NCBI GenBank assembly: GCA_018806915.1
Contig: JAGKQI010000091.1
Location: 992,001-1,056,000 of the forward strand
From: Phytophthora colocasiae
Lineage: Eukaryota > Oomycota > Peronosporomycetes > Peronosporales > Peronosporaceae
Direction of reading: 5' to 3'
DNA: 64,000 nucleotides
The notes under the pieces were generated by a model. The model made no database searches and was not told where the DNA came from. It worked only from the letters and a program-made list of their open reading frames with translations. Position 1 is the first letter of the stretch; each line of letters opens with the position of its first letter. Positions 32,773 to 43,691 of this stretch are shown here, piece by piece. Both the position numbers and the translations under genes were made by a program.

Positions 32773-33936
32773 ATGAGGGTGACGAAGCTCACAAATGCTG
32801 CCTGTGGTCGCACTGCAGCTTGGCCCAACTTTGATACTCGTCCAGAACTACAAACACTGCAAGGTCGAATTCTGCGACGTCTCCACCTCTTTCTTCTCTA
32901 CGGTCTTTGGGTCATCGGTCTCCTGTTATTCGCAGCAATGTGGGTCTACTCCCTATTCTGTTTGATGATTTGGATCTGGCGACAAAGTACACAGTCCAAT
33001 GCTCCACCGATGCCAATGGCAGCGCAGATTTACCTGGGGTTTATCCTCGTACATGAAAGTTACCATTACTTGACGAGACCTTCACTGCATCAGTGGCCAT
33101 TCATGAGACGATTCTTCCGACAGGTTTTCCTGCATTACCCGTACTTCCGCATGAATGTCTTAGTGTTTGACGAGCGTGAGAACGCAAAGTTGTCGAATGG
33201 ATCCAGTCGAGACAAGTGCAATACTGTAAACGCCATTAAAGCCATTGAAGAGAATGATCTGTCTCCATACGTGACAGCCGATGACCGAGCGTTGTTCGCT
33301 TTTCATCCCCATGGCGTACTCTCCAGCGGATTCGCCTTCAATGGTGCACATCACATGGGGTTCTTGCAGGCTCATTGTCGCTGGCTCGTGGCTGAAAATC
33401 TCTTCTGGTTCCCCGTTATGAGAGATCTCCTCAATTGGATGGACTTCAACTCCGTTGCCAGATCCACTTTCCACCGCGTGATGGCTACAGGTCAAAACGT
33501 GTGCTTAATCCCTGGCGGCTTCGAAGAAGCGACTTTGTACGAGAGAGGCAAACATCGCGTCTACATCAAGAAACGCTTCGGATTCATCAAATTGGCGCTG
33601 CAGCATGGGTACAAGGTGCACCCGGCCTACACTTTCGGTGAAGAATACGCCTACCACACTTTCCCGTATTTCCTCAAACTGCGTCTCAAGATGAACGAGT
33701 TCAAGATCCCTGGCGTTCTTTTCTTCGGTCTTCCGCACTGTTTCTTCCTGCCTCATTCGGATATAGATCTCATCACAGTTGTTGGGGAAGCGTTGATTCT
33801 ACCGCATATTGAACAGCCAAACAAGGAAGACGTACAGAAGTACCATTCACAGTATGTGGAAGCACTTCAGAAGCTATTCGACAAGTACAAGTCAGTGTAC
33901 GCTGTAGACCCGGGAGCCAAACTGGAAATATTCTAA
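32773..33936 (+). CDS. Diacylglycerol O-acyltransferase type 2 (DGAT2-1), 387 aa
   Basis: A DGAT2-family membrane enzyme forming triacylglycerol from diacylglycerol and acyl-CoA at the ER. Hydrophobic spans lie at about residues 40-75 (LFLLYGLWVIGLLLFAAMWV) and near 85-100. Signature motifs: FAFHPHGVLSSG (HPHG catalytic motif), LIPGGFEEATL, RFGFIKLALQHG. Length is normal for the family. Intronless. The 3' half is nearly identical to DGAT2-2 in inverted orientation while the 5' half diverges, suggesting gene conversion. Unlike DGAT2-2 and DGAT2-3, no small divergent gene is seen upstream. Confidence 0.93.
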   Translation: MRVTKLTNAACGRTAAWPNFDTRPELQTLQGRILRRLHLFLLYGLWVIGLLLFAAMWVYSLFCLMIWIWRQSTQSNAPPMPMAAQIYLGFILVHESYHYLTRPSLHQWPFMRRFFRQVFLHYPYFRMNVLVFDERENAKLSNGSSRDKCNTVNAIKAIEENDLSPYVTADDRALFAFHPHGVLSSGFAFNGAHHMGFLQAHCRWLVAENLFWFPVMRDLLNWMDFNSVARSTFHRVMATGQNVCLIPGGFEEATLYERGKHRVYIKKRFGFIKLALQHGYKVHPAYTFGEEYAYHTFPYFLKLRLKMNEFKIPGVLFFGLPHCFFLPHSDIDLITVVGEALILPHIEQPNKEDVQKYHSQYVEALQKLFDKYKSVYAVDPGAKLEIF

Positions 33937-34553
33937 GAGAATTAAAGAGCAACGCGTACTTTGGACGTATCTCGTCATTCATCTGATAGTAAAAAATTAC
34001 ATGCCATTGAACAATATCATACGTCCGCAAACTCTTCATCTATCGGGAGTATCCCGACCCCTCGATGAGATACCGTACCACAATGACTTGGTTCCCACTG
34101 CAGTATCACCGACGGCGTCGATGAGATACCTCACCACCTCGAAATAGCCATTGCGAGCATTTTCTATCAACAGATATTGCACCTGATCTTCTGCGTTTTC
34201 TTAGCTGATACTTTTCACCGGCAAGGTATAATACCTCTGCTAGAAATTATCTTCTCGGTTGAGTGTGGTTGACCGAAGAGCATGATAACACTGTCGATCA
34301 CGAATCTTCTACGTGCTGGTGAAAATCCACGTGGTGATTGCGAGAATGATCCGAGCGGCATTCACCAGTAATCAGCAGGATTGCTCAAGCGGAAGGACGT
34401 GCATAAGAGGGTAAACATCAACATCAACAGCTTACCGTACTGTACAACGTTTTCTTTCCTCGGATCTGGAGGTACTCCATGCCAAATATCGACGAGCTCA
34501 TTAGCGAATTCGCCCACTCCAACACTAAACCAAGCTCCAATCAACACTCCGCA
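33937..34553. other. Intergenic region upstream of dehydrogenase
   Basis: No gene seen. It contains a short direct repeat around 34050-34140 (two CGATGAGATACC units). The upstream in-frame ATG at 34479 would add 25 residues to the dehydrogenase. Confidence 0.5.
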
Positions 34554-35558
34554 ATGACTCAAGTTGTCAAGATCCACGGCCAGGGAGATGTTCGTCTTGA
34601 AGCCTACGAACGACCAATTACCGGACCTCGCGACATTGTGGTGAAACTCAAGGTGGCTGGTATCTGCGGCTCCGACTTGCTGTACATCCGAATTGGCGGC
34701 ATCCCACCCGGAAATGTGACTGCAATTGGCCATGAAGCTGCCGGCATCGTCATGGAAGTCGGCAGTGAAGTCGAGGACATTACAATTGGCATGCGCGTTG
34801 TCGTGAATCCAATGGAGACGCCTAGTAACATTGGCTCGGGCGGTCCAGAAGGAGCATTCACCCAGGAGCTTCTGGTTCGTGATGCAAAACTCGGTACCTC
34901 AGTGCTGCCCATTCCTGACGATGTTTCGTACGAAGTTGCAGCTCTGTGTGAACCTTTGGCTGTGGCCATGCACGGTGTCAACCGCGCAAATGTCAAGGCC
35001 GGAGATAAAGTTGTTGTCTTCGGCTGTGGGCCTATCGGCCTGGGTATGCTCTTGTGGCTTGTCGACCGTGGTGTCACCGATGTGATCGCTCTTGATTTGG
35101 CCGAAGAACGACTGGAGCGAGCCCGTGCTCTGGGTGTGCGCGCGGCTTTCGACCCGACCAAGGTGGACCTTCGTGAGGAGCTTGCAAAGCTTCATGGTGA
35201 AGTTCCAAGCTACAACCGTCTTGGTGTCGGCACTGATGCTTTCATTGACGCTGCTGGGGCCCCAAACATCCTGTCGGACGTGGTCGCGATGGCCAAATAT
35301 CATTCTCGCATGGTTATCACTGCGGCACACATGAAGCCTCTGCAATTCCCTGTGGGTCGCATGCTCACGAGTGAAATGACCATAACAACTGCTGTTGGTT
35401 ACCCGACAGAAATGTCGGACGTCATGGCAGCAATGCCGCGACTGAAGGCCAAGATCGCGTCTTTAGTCAGCCATCGCCTTGATTTCCAGGATGTTCTTGA
35501 CGGATTGAAGATTGCTGGAACTCCTTCGTCTGGCAAGGTGATCCTCGAGTTCGACTGA
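34554..35558 (+). CDS. Zinc-type medium-chain dehydrogenase (polyol/sorbitol or threonine dehydrogenase-like), 334 aa
   Basis: An MDR-family NAD(P)-dependent oxidoreductase. VAGICGSDLLYI carries the catalytic zinc Cys, GHEAAG the His-Glu pair, and LCEPLAVAMHGV the later Glu. The Rossmann motif is VVFGCGPIGLGML. The four-Cys structural zinc loop of classical alcohol dehydrogenases is missing between residues about 85 and 110, as in several polyol dehydrogenases. Substrate cannot be fixed from sequence. MTQVVKIHG at 34554 matches the family N-terminus, so it is preferred over the ATG at 34479. Intronless. Confidence 0.88.
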   Translation: MTQVVKIHGQGDVRLEAYERPITGPRDIVVKLKVAGICGSDLLYIRIGGIPPGNVTAIGHEAAGIVMEVGSEVEDITIGMRVVVNPMETPSNIGSGGPEGAFTQELLVRDAKLGTSVLPIPDDVSYEVAALCEPLAVAMHGVNRANVKAGDKVVVFGCGPIGLGMLLWLVDRGVTDVIALDLAEERLERARALGVRAAFDPTKVDLREELAKLHGEVPSYNRLGVGTDAFIDAAGAPNILSDVVAMAKYHSRMVITAAHMKPLQFPVGRMLTSEMTITTAVGYPTEMSDVMAAMPRLKAKIASLVSHRLDFQDVLDGLKIAGTPSSGKVILEFD

Positions 35559-35721
35559 GATAGATACTACCACTTAACATGGCTTGTACATGTAATACAT
35601 ATCAGTTCAACATCGGATCTGATAATGACCATCATTCTTTTTAATTCTGTTCGGAATATTATCCAATCATATCTTTTAAAAATAACTTTAGTATGGAGTT
35701 CAGTTTCCAAAACAAGACGCG

Positions 35722-37067
35722 ATGGAGCGGAACTGGGCGAACAGGACGGAGCTGGGCGCTCTGGTGACGGGCCGTCGCTACCTGCTGCTCACGGTGGCTG
35801 CCACAGGCATCGCAGCAGCTAGTACAGTACAGAGGATGCGTGAGTCCTCTCCAATGGATTCACTGGCGTCGGCTGCGTTGCTCTTTGGCACGGAACTCCT
35901 AAGCTCGAGAATCAACGCTTTGGTACGTTCCTACCGTGTTTTGACAATTTGACCATCACTCTGATCTGAGTATTGTATCATTATCAGATCGTGTTGCACT
36001 TCTTCCTTGTAGCCATGTATCATGTCTTCCTATTGCTGGCTCGTGCTTCACTGGGCGTACTGCAGCCTATGGAACTACAACAGACGAAAGAGACGCTCAT
36101 TCCGTTCGTGCTGCTGCGTTGTCAACTGCTTGTGAGCACTATGGAGCCCACAGCACAAGGACAACGTGCAGAGCTAGGAGTGTTGGTCGCGTGGCTTGCT
36201 GCCTTGTCTGTGCTAAGAGCGCTGTTAGCGCTGACTCAAGCCAGGTTTCATAACATTTTAACACGTCCCATGACGCAGCTGGGGGACTTGCAGCGGCTTG
36301 GAGCTGTTCTGGGAGCTGTTGTCATCCTAAATCTAGGACTTGCAGCAACTTGCTCGCGTCTGGGACTCTTTTCGGATAGAATCGTGCATGTGCCGTGGTT
36401 TGAGGCCTCGTTGATGCTGCTGAAGACACTGGAGCTTGGAGTTCAGGTTGGATTTCACAGTTTGGACGTGCGTGCAGCCTCCATTTCGGAGGAGGAAGAA
36501 ACAGCAGGATACTCGGAGAACAGTGAGTTCCATTTGCTACTGCTGCAAACGGTGCTGTGTGGATGCTACTTGGTGCAGTTGGTGCTGTACTATCTGTACG
36601 TCATCAGTGTGGACCAGTTCCGCGTAAGCCTCTTTGATCTCATCCTGATCCTGAACGTCAAGAACGCTACAGTGCGCCTGTTGGAGAAGATCAAACACGT
36701 TAAGCTATATCATCAAGTGGTGCTGGATCTGGATCACCTATTCCCAGATGCTACGCAGGAAGAGCTTGAGAGCGTGGCAGATGACGTCTGTGCAATTTGT
36801 TTGAAGTCTATGTCAACGCAGGCGAAGAAACTACAGTGTGGTCACCTATTTCATAGGCTCTGCCTTCGCCAGTGTTTGCAGAAAGCTTCCGTAAGTGATT
36901 CTCTTGCAGGACTGGATCTTCTTACACGAATGGCCAATGGATTAGGGATGGAGGATCCATTACCACCGGGAGTGGCTCCTACTACTGGTGGAACTACTAC
37001 AGGCTCAACATCCATGCGTTGTCCAGTTTGCCGCAAGCAGGTATGCGGCGGGACGGGCATTCAATGA
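35722..37067 (+). CDS. Multi-span membrane RING-H2 E3 ubiquitin ligase, HRD1/gp78-like
   Basis: Two exons, 35722-35922 and 35988-37067, with a 65 bp GT-AG intron; the joined frame is open for about 426 residues. Several hydrophobic segments cover the first 280 residues (for example IVLHFFLVAMYHVFLLLA). The RING follows: CAICLKSMSTQAKKLQCGHLF then HRLC, and the final CPVC after an insertion of about 50 residues (Gly/Thr/Pro-rich). Proteins of this plan ubiquitinate misfolded ER proteins (ERAD). No CUE domain is seen, so gp78 proper is less likely than an HRD1-like or orphan member. The long loop inside the RING is odd. Confidence 0.82.
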
Positions 37068-38425
37068 TTATTCCGAAATGCCTGTCCTTGATAATGATGG
37101 GAGCTCCGCATTTTTTACCTGGTTTAATTCAGTTGCTGTCGGGATATCGTGTTTGAAGATGTTGTGAAGGAGGAGGAGGTTGTCGTGGTCGTGACGTTGC
37201 TGCTTGAGCATGGTGTCCCTATTCGCCCAAAACCTATGGCACATCGTCGAGGGTGATCGCGGACAAGAGGGCATTCTCCATCAACTCGACATATATAAGA
37301 AACCTCTTGATGAGGAGTGATGCAAGGCATAAAGAGATCGTGTTACGCTTTATCATTGAGCCACTCAGAATATTTCCAGTTTGGCCTCCGGGTCTACAGC
37401 GTACACCGACTTGTACTTGTCGAATAGCTTCTGAAGTGCTTCCACGTACTGTGAATGGTACTTCTGCACGTCTTCCTTGGTTGGCTGTTCAATATGTGGT
37501 AGAATCAACGCTTCCCCAACAACTGTGATGAGATCTATATCCGAATGAGGCAGGAAGAAACAGTGCGGAAGACCGAAGAAAAGAACGCCAGGGATCTTGA
37601 ACTCATTCATCTTGAGACGCAGTTTGAGGAAATACGGGAAAGTGTGGTAGGCGTATTCTTCGCCGAAAGTGTAGACCGGATGCACCTTGTACCCGTGTTG
37701 CAGCGCCAATTTGATGAATCCGAAGCGTTTCTTGATGTAGACGCGATGTTTGCCTCTCTCGTACAAAGTCGCTTCTTCGAAGCCGCCAGGGATTAAGCAC
37801 ACGTTTTGACCTGTAGCCATCACGCGGTGGAAAGTGGATTTGGCAACGGAGCTGAAGTCCATCCAATTGAGGAGATCTCTCATAACGGGGAACCAGAAGA
37901 GATTTTCAGCCACGAGCCAACGACAATCAGCTTTCTCGAAACTCATGTGATGTGCACCATTGAATGCCCAACCGTTGGAGAGTACCCCGTGCGGATGAAA
38001 GGCGAACACGGCGTGATCGTTGGGTTTGACAAAAGGTGAGAAGTCATTCTCCACGATAGTCTGACTGGCAATCTTTGGATCACACTTGGTCTTGTCTGGA
38101 TGTTTTTTCTTCTCGCGCTGGTCGAAGACTGTAACGTTGAGACGGAAGTACGGGTAGTGCAGGAATGATGATCGAATGAACTTCCTCATGAATGGCCATT
38201 GATGTAGTGAAGGTCGAGTCACAAAGTGGTAGCTCTCGTGAAGCACAATCAAACCGAGGAAAATCTGGGCGGGAAGTGGAATCGGAGCTGCTTCTGTACT
38301 GGTTAGGCTGCTCCATATCCACCGCATCACACTCAACACTGAGTAGATCCACATCACTGCACAGAACCCAATGCCAACCACCCAGAGACCATAGAGAAGT
38401 CCCAGGTGAAGACGTCGTAGGAATC

Positions 38426-38581
38426 TGTTGTAATGGTGGTAAATTGAGAACTGATTTACTACTGAGTCTTCTGGCTGACTTGATCGTCCTTGTCCTACCT
38501 GTGACTACAGACCGTTCCAGCGCTGCCTCGAGTCATCAGCTCTGACTCGGATTCGTGCCACTCTCACCAGTGGCATCAACA
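38426..38581 (-). repeat. 3' LTR of copia B
   Basis: 156 bp, identical by eye to the 5' LTR. Its outer flank is target duplication GAATC. Confidence 0.94.
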
Positions 38582-41500
38582 CTTCCCCGCGAGTCGAGCG
38601 TCGAGGCAAGCTTGACCAGTCCGAGCGCGCTCCGAAGATGGCAAAACAACGTCTTCCCCAGCGCTTTAGTGAAGCCATCTGCAAGCATTTCGGAGGTCGG
38701 GCAGTACTTGAGCTGGATGGTGCCATCTTGGTATGCATTTTTGATAGAGTGAAATGCGATGTCGACGCTCTTCTGCGAGTTTGACGTTTTCTCCTTCTTG
38801 ATCCGTTGTATCGTCGACAGGTTATCGATCATCATGGGTATCTTGACCAATTTTTCTCCCGTGAGTGAGTGAATCAGCATCGCCGTCCACTTGAGATCTT
38901 CCAGGCCCATGTCAGCTGCGATGTATTCTGCTGCGGTTGATGATTTAGCCACGACAGTCTGACGCTTGCATGACCAATGTACGGGACAGCCATGAACGCG
39001 CAATAACAGACCGGAGATCGACTTTCTGTCGCTTGTGTCATTGGCCCAATCCGCATCTGTAAACAACTGCAGGTGTGGGGCGTCTGTGGTGCGTCGAAAT
39101 TCCAACCCCATGGACCGCGTAGTTGACACGTAGCGTAGTATCCGCTTTAACGCGTGCCAATGTCGAACGCTTGATTGTTGCACTGCGACGCCGCTTGATT
39201 TACAGCAAAGGATATGTCTGGGCGGGATACCCGACTGAGGTACAGCAAGGCACCAATTGCCTGCCTGTACGGAACGTGTTCCGCAAGTTGCTCTCCTTCC
39301 GTAGCCTTGTACAACAATGTATTTTGATCCATCGGCGTCGACACTGCTCTACAGTTGTCCATTGCGAATCGATGACAAACTTCGGTGGCATACTGCTCTT
39401 GATCGATACACATTACTCCTTGCTGGAAATCTCGGCTGATGCGCATGCCAAGAAACCACGAGAGCTCGCCGAGGTCCTTGATGGCGTATTTCTTGTGAAG
39501 AGCCGACATCATCTCCTCCATCTCTTCGGAGTTTTCGTACCCGATCAGGATATCATCGACGTACACGAGGATAATCAAAGCTTTTGTAGGATGGTTGTAA
39601 ACGCACGGGCCTTCTAGCAATGGTGTAAAGCCTTTGCTTCGAAGGAAAGAATCGAGCTCCACATTCCACTCGCGCCCAGACTGCTTGAGACCATACAGCG
39701 CTTTTCCGAGTAACCACACTTGCCCCGGCTCACCTTCTTCAAATCCACTCGGTTGCTTGACATAAATGACCTCCCGCAATCCTGCCTTAACGTAAGCTGT
39801 GGGAATATCTCCTTGCCGAACGTGCCATCCTCTTTGGTTGCATTCTGCTAGAAACACACGAATAGAGATTAGTGTTACAACAGGAGCGTACGTCTCGATG
39901 TAATCGAGCAGATATATCTGACCACATCCTTGCGCGCAAACCCGGGCTCGGAACCGATCAATTGAGCCGTTTGCCTGGCGCTTCAGCCGAAAGTTGATAG
40001 TGGATCCGATTACATGGGCGTCAGCCGGGGGAGTCACAACTGTGAATGTCCCGTTGGCACGGAGCGCCTCGATCTCGTCCTCAATGGCCTTCTTCCACAG
40101 TGGCCACTGTTGAGAAGTTTTGGCTTCTTTTAGTGTCATCGGTTCTTGAATTACATCTCCCAGCACCAAAAACGCAGCTCCGGTGTTTCTCGCTGCTATC
40201 CTTGCCGAGCGGCGACGCTGAGTGAGATTTGGGTTGACTTTTTCGGGCTCCACAATTTTCGGCGGAGGTACTGCTGGGTCACTTCCCCGCATCGAGTTGC
40301 TCGAAGACGGAAATTCTGTGGGAATTGACAGATCACTTGTGTTGGGTAACATTGCCAATGGGTCAAGAGCACTCGATGGTCTAGCAGGCCGTAGCTGTAG
40401 GCCCATGAATGTGACATCGCAACTGTGAACGATCCGAGCTCCACCTTCTCGGATGTACACGAAGTATCCTTTCCTTTGGTGATCAGGCCCAACGTAAATT
40501 CCACGCTGTCCAGTGGGTCGAAACTTAAACTTTGTGCTTCTCTGGGTCGGTTTGAGTTGAACAACGACACTCTCACCAAACGCGTGTACATCACTGAGGT
40601 CAGGAGGACTACCGTGATATCGAGTGTATGGCGTGGTACCCGGGTTGCTGCGCGTGACTACACGATTTCGCATATAGACAGCAGTACGAACAGCATACTC
40701 CCAAAGATTGTGGGGAACATTTGCCTGCAATAGCAAACATCGTGTCATGTCTGCCAAAGTGCGGTTGGTCCGTTCAGCAACTCCATTCTGGTAGTGCTTA
40801 TCAGGCTCAGAAAATTGTCGTTCAATTCCTTCTTCATCACACAAATCGTCAAAAGCTTTGTCGATGAATTCGCCGCCATTGTCCGTGCGAAGCACACAAA
40901 AATCAGCGGCACCATTTCGTCGCTTCACCAACTGGATGTAGTGCCGAAACTTTTCCACTGCATCACTTTTCGCTTTGAGGAAGTATACGTGGGTATAGTT
41001 TTTCCACTTCACTGCCATGTAGTAGCGATGTCCGTGAATGCTGCGTTGAAATGGGCCTGCAAGGTCGGCGTGGCAGATGCGATCTTTTGCTGCTTGCGGG
41101 CGGGAGCTGTGTCGGGGTGCGGCTCTGCTGTGGCCTTTTCCAAGTGCACAGACTTCACATGGATACATGGGCAATGTCTTTAGGCCTTTGATGCGGAGCC
41201 CTCGAACGAGGCCACCGCGTTCCATGTCCAGGATTGCTTGGTAGTTCAAATGGCCCAAACGGCGATGCCAGTCTTCTAGGGAGTCTTTTGCTACTATCGC
41301 GAAGGACGTCTCGGTTGAAGTTGCAGCGAATCCACTTCCAGTTATCTCGGAGCTTGCATACACTCCGTCCCGTATAGCGCTCCGAAGTATTGCAGGTCCG
41401 TACACGGTACACCCGCTATCACTAAAATCACACTTGTATCCGTCAGCTGCAAGTGCCGACACAGAGAGAAGCGTTCGAGCAAGAGATGGTATGTGGACCA

Positions 41501-41732
41501 CGTTGTGTAAAATGCCATGAGGTCCATCTGCGAACTTGAGATCGCCGACTTCTGTTCCGACGACTATGTGTCCATCAGCCATTTGGACAGTATGGTCATC
41601 ACAAGGAGCAATATTCATAAGAGCGTCACGATTTCCAGTCATGTGAAATGAGGCTCCAGAGTCGACAACAACTTCCACAGGTATCTTGCCGGGGTCGAAC
41701 GGTTTGGGCACGGTGTCTGTCGACACCCCGCG
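38536..41732 (-). pseudogene. copia B pol: protease, integrase, RT, RNase H, one frameshift
   Basis: Protease (VEVVVDSGASFHMTG). GAG-pre-integrase (WHRRLGHLNYQ). Integrase with the DDE triad in HADLAGPF, RTDNGGEF and NGVAERTNRTL. RT with ALYGLKQSGREWNVEL and LVYVDDILIG. After QAASQCN the frame stops near 39147, and RNase H (LFTDADWANDTSDRKSISG, KSSTAAEYIA) continues in another frame to 38536. Apart from the gag-pol TGA this is the only break seen. All catalytic motifs are present. Confidence 0.9.
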
Positions 41733-41735
41733 CCT

Positions 41736-42716
41736 TCATTCGTCATCGGAGGACTGCACTGCTGCTGCAGCGTGTCCAGCGGATTGATTGGTGGACTTCT
41801 TTCGCTGCTCCTCGGCCACATGACGATCATGATAGTTGGTGGTATGCCCACGCTGATCACAAATCTTACATAGAGCATTGCTAAAATCCCATCGGTCTCG
41901 TGGCTTTTTCTGGTTGGTGGTGGCTGCGATCGCTGCGTGGCCTGGGCGCGACCGTTTGCTTTGTTCACTGCCCTCAGATGCTGCATCATAGCGACGCTTC
42001 TTCATGCGACCATCCGAACCTGCGAGCCGATTAAGCAAGTTGATCGCCTTTTCCATTTCCTCAGCTGCGTCGTCCGCCTCCACATCAATCTGGGCGAGTA
42101 GAGTATCACGATAGCGAGGGTATGCCAGTTGAACGAACGTGCTGAGTGCCTGTTGTTCAGTATAGTCATTGGCTCGTCCATGATTTAATCCAGTGGCAAT
42201 TTGGGACAGTCGGTGAGCATACTCATCGTATGACTCATGAGGAAGCTTGGTAGTAGACGCGAGTAGGACAGCTTGGCGTTGCACAGAGAGACGACTACGA
42301 AACTTGTGGAGGAATGCACGCCCAAGATCTTGGAAAGAGTTACGCGGAAGCGTACTCCGGTTCCGAATGAACCAGGTACTCGCCGTTCCCGTGAGATGGT
42401 TAGAGAGAACGCTGCACTTGACCGGTTCTGGCCAGGTACGCCCATTTAGAGTTTGGGCATCCTCAATTTGGACTTGTAAGCGCTCAAACCATTCATGGGC
42501 ACCAGCATCAAGGTACCCATCCCGTATCACACCCGAGAAATTCTCGATGTTGATTAGCTTGACGTTGAGCTTCTGCTTAGGTTCACGTGCGATCTCCGCG
42601 ATAGCGTCTTCGACTTCCCCGCCTTGGCCGGCTCCTCCCCCTTGTCCGCCGTCTTCCATCCGAGGTTCCGGCTCACGGTCGATCTCATCGTATTCGTTTG
42701 AGCTGTGCGAGGACAT
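41736..42716 (-). CDS. copia B gag
   Basis: Retrotransposon gag. It has an acidic Gly-rich N-terminus, then a capsid-like region (AHEWFERLQVQIEDAQTLNG, FLHKFRSRLSVQRQAVLLAS) and a CCHC-type knuckle, CKICDQRGHTTNYH. It ends at a TGA after DDE. The pol frame continues in the same phase right behind this stop, so a Gag-Pol product would need only stop-codon readthrough. The start is taken at the Met before SSHSSNEYDE. Confidence 0.85.
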   Translation of the reverse strand: MSSHSSNEYDEIDREPEPRMEDGGQGGGAGQGGEVEDAIAEIAREPKQKLNVKLINIENFSGVIRDGYLDAGAHEWFERLQVQIEDAQTLNGRTWPEPVKCSVLSNHLTGTASTWFIRNRSTLPRNSFQDLGRAFLHKFRSRLSVQRQAVLLASTTKLPHESYDEYAHRLSQIATGLNHGRANDYTEQQALSTFVQLAYPRYRDTLLAQIDVEADDAAEEMEKAINLLNRLAGSDGRMKKRRYDAASEGSEQSKRSRPGHAAIAATTNQKKPRDRWDFSNALCKICDQRGHTTNYHDRHVAEEQRKKSTNQSAGHAAAAVQSSDDE

Positions 42717-42752
42717 CTCCGCGTGCTCAACAAGCAAGAGAGGCTGTTAACC

Positions 42753-42908
42753 TGTTGTAATGGTGGTAAATTGAGAACTGATTTACTACTGAGTCTTCTG
42801 GCTGACTTGATCGTCCTTGTCCTACCTGTGACTACAGACCGTTCCAGCGCTGCCTCGAGTCATCAGCTCTGACTCGGATTCGTGCCACTCTCACCAGTGG
42901 CATCAACA
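42753..42908 (-). repeat. 5' LTR of copia B
   Basis: 156 bp, TGTTG...CAACA. Outer flank GAATC at 42909-42913. Confidence 0.94.
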
Positions 42909-43300
42909 GAATCTTCCACGTAGACTTTTCAAATCCGGACGAGAATCAGAGTTAGGCCACGCCGATGTGCGGCCGTAAGCACTGTTCTTGAGTTCTTCGG
43001 TTGACATCACGCCAATTTCTCGAATGACGTTAATTAAACTTCGAGTTAAACCCTTTACGCGATCCTTCTCTTCAGCATCTTGTGCTTGCGTGAGGCTCTA
43101 CAGAGAGAAATGACGTGCTTTACCTGTCAACTCCATCCGTGATAAATACTTCGGAGGCATCACGAGATTGCGTGAGTCAAACAGGCTGCTCATTGATGTA
43201 AATGTCGTCCTCACCATCGGAACATGACGCAAAAGAGCACTTCAACGTGGGTTGCAGATGTATGTAGTAAACGATATCTTGTTGATTCACCACTTGGTAC

Positions 43301-43643
43301 ATGGAGCTCTGCGATAGATTTCACCACTTCTCAAGTTGCATCAAAGAGTCAAGAATGCTAACCTCGTGCCTTTTCTTTCAAGTTGGAGACGCTCTACTGG
43401 GCCATTTCGCTCGGATGTTTGTCGTCCTCTTGGACGTGTTGATGCCAACGATCTCCAAGACCATCAGCTGGGACTACAACCCAGAGGACTATGGACCGAT
43501 TGTGCCGGTGCGTTATTGTTTTTCGCTCTTGTACAAACTCTGGAAGTTTTACTAACCAAATACATCATCATTTTCTCGTGTAGGAATGGAGTGGACCTTC
43601 AACCAAGGAGAAACGGAGCTCACTTCAAGCTGAATTCGCCTAG
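43301..43643 (+). CDS. Two-exon small protein paired with DGAT2-2, 88 aa
   Basis: Exons 43301-43507 and 43584-43643, 76 bp GT-AG intron. The shared core with its paralogue is GDALLG-x2-AR-x-FV, a hydrophobic segment (likely one membrane span), then P-T-x2-K-x-I-x-WDY-x2-E-x2-GP-x-VPEWS, where the intron splits at VP/EWS. It diverges from the DGAT2-2 5' end (43007) by about 290 bp. A pyrimidine-rich CTTTTCTTTCAAG before the core could be a splice acceptor, so the true first exon may differ. I do not recognise the family. Confidence 0.65.
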
Positions 43644-43691
43644 TCTGCTATAGTGTGCTTAACAACATATATTCCCATTTCAATCTGTACC

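Larger units (their letters stand above)
38426..42908 (-). mobile_element. Ty1/copia LTR retrotransposon B, 4,483 bp
   Basis: 156 bp LTRs at 38426-38581 (3') and 42753-42908 (5') appear identical. They start TGTTG and end CAACA and are flanked by GAATC (38421-38425 and 42909-42913). On the minus strand GGTTAACAGCCTC follows the 5' LTR and GCGGGGAAG precedes the 3' LTR. The LTRs are very short. The lack of LTR differences implies a very recent insertion. Confidence 0.96.
37365..43007 (-). pseudogene. DGAT2-2, split by copia B insertion
   Basis: The 5' part is at 43007-42909, starting MSTEELKNSAYGRTSAW. It continues without loss at 38425-37365 with LRRLHLGLLYGLWV, HPHGVLSNG and PGGFEEATL to the stop. 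Only the copia element and one copy of GAATC interrupt it, and the frame is consistent across the junction. Without the element it would be a normal DGAT2 of about 370 residues. The insertion separates the promoter and first 33 codons from the rest. A transcript could start within the body at the Met in 338-residue frame 38381, but this would lack the first membrane span. Confidence 0.92.

Noticed and set aside
33160..33756. Minus-strand ORFs within DGAT2-1 that recur in DGAT2-2
   Set aside because: They recur only because the DGAT2 sequence on the opposite strand is nearly identical.
34604..35161. 185 aa minus-strand ORF opposite the dehydrogenase
   Set aside because: Low-complexity mirror of a well-conserved MDR gene; no family features.
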